A DNA stretch of 64,000 bases from Flavobacterium ustbae (GTDB lineage: Bacteria; Bacteroidota; Bacteroidia; Flavobacteriales; Flavobacteriaceae), in contig NZ_RPOC01000001.1 in NCBI RefSeq assembly GCF_003946915.1, forward strand, positions 310,001 through 374,000, in the 5' to 3' direction. Numbering within the stretch: position 1 is the first letter of the stretch; each line of letters opens with the position of its first letter. This document shows positions 63,608-64,000 of the stretch, piece by piece. The translations under genes and the position numbers were made by a program. Below the pieces are notes generated by a model that made no database searches, had not been told where the DNA came from, and worked only from the letters and a program-made list of their open reading frames with translations.

Positions 63608-64000
63608 CTAACCTTTAATCTGTTTCAAAGAAGTTTTGATTCCTTTAATTAATGACGAACTGAAACCATTATGCTCCATTTCGTTCAAACCGACAATTGT
63701 ACAGCCTTGAGGCGTTGTTACACGGTCGATTAATTGTTCTGGATGCACACGTTCTTCTAAAAGCATTTTAGCTGCTCCTTTTACCGTTTGCGCGGCAATA
63801 GCTAAAGCAGTATTAGAATCAAATCCAATTTCGATTCCGGCTTGCATAGAAGCACGAATATAACGTAAAGCGTAAGCCGTTCCGCAAGCACCCAAAACTG
63901 TCGCCGCATCCATTAATTTTTCGTCGATCACGGGAGCTGTTCCTAAATCTTGGAATAAATCAACAATTGGCGAAGCATTTGCTGCATATTTTTCTGGGAA
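63608..64000 (-). CDS. proC: Pyrroline-5-carboxylate reductase, C-terminal part (runs off the right edge)
   Basis: The last ~130 residues are visible; the frame stays open to 64000 and continues beyond the window. It reduces pyrroline-5-carboxylate to proline with NAD(P)H. The family C-terminal dimerisation region is clear: ATVLGACGTAYALRYIRASMQAG, AIAAQTVKGAAKMLLE and LIDRVTTPQGCTIVGLNEME. The internal Met at 63931 is not the start, because upstream codons (FPEKYAANASPIVDLF) continue the ProC pattern. Confidence 0.92.
   Translation of the reverse strand, partial: FPEKYAANASPIVDLFQDLGTAPVIDEKLMDAATVLGACGTAYALRYIRASMQAGIEIGFDSNTALAIAAQTVKGAAKMLLEERVHPEQLIDRVTTPQGCTIVGLNEMEHNGFSSSLIKGIKTSLKQIKG

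Overview
This window is AT-rich bacterial chromosome from the Bacteroidota, most likely the genus Flavobacterium. The grounds are: secreted giants with type IX secretion (T9SS) C-terminal signals of types A, B and C; a DUF4270 lipoprotein; a SusC-like TonB receptor with an N-terminal carboxypeptidase-regulatory domain; a fused OlsF ornithine-lipid acyltransferase; a 93-residue AtpC; almost no Shine-Dalgarno sequences; and Bacteroidota-type -7 boxes (TAnnTTTG) before many genes. No rRNA, tRNA, prophage, transposase or CRISPR array was seen.

Layout. 1-6.1 kb: the tail of an unidentified gene, then a leftward block with a NarL-type response regulator, a TPR lipoprotein histidine kinase, a small secreted peptide, a LytTR regulator with Glu at the phosphorylation site, and glycyl-tRNA synthetase. 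6.1-12.3 kb: a ComF-like protein, a secreted reprolysin-like metalloprotease, RibF, a small membrane protein and a JmjC-like cupin. 12.3-32 kb: an accessory island of four very large secreted proteins (1316, 1283, 1942 and 1423 residues). They share one roughly 450-residue C-terminal module and a type C sorting signal, but their N-terminal parts differ (glycine-rich plus tandem repeats, delta-60 propeller, beta-strand/GEVED/lectin, duplicated novel domain plus Ig-like). RecX sits among them. 32-40 kb: BioF, AtpC-AtpD, and a TonB receptor with a GDSL lipoprotein. 40-41.2 kb: a gene-poor stretch and the deletion remnant of a type B adhesin gene. 41.2-49.6 kb: GlmS/DUF4270/glycogen-synthase-like operon, PanC-PanD, a hydrolase-fold protein and RadA. 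49.7-61.4 kb: an AsmA-like/GT51 protein, an aldo/keto reductase, an OmpA lipoprotein, exonuclease III, OlsF, a suppressor-of-fused protein, a DUF805/TM2 membrane cluster and a D-2-hydroxyacid dehydrogenase. 61.7-64 kb: NhaA, a three-unit 195-bp palindromic array and the 3' part of proC.

Functionally the window mixes housekeeping genes (translation, ATP synthase, pantothenate, biotin, FAD, amino sugar, DNA repair) with envelope and surface genes. The least explained items are the four-member surface-protein island with paired 20-bp-spaced direct repeats upstream of two members, the peptide/TPR-kinase/LytTR regulatory block, the adhesin remnant, and several families of nested palindromic intergenic repeats. 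Functional assignments come from reading motifs; no database search was run.
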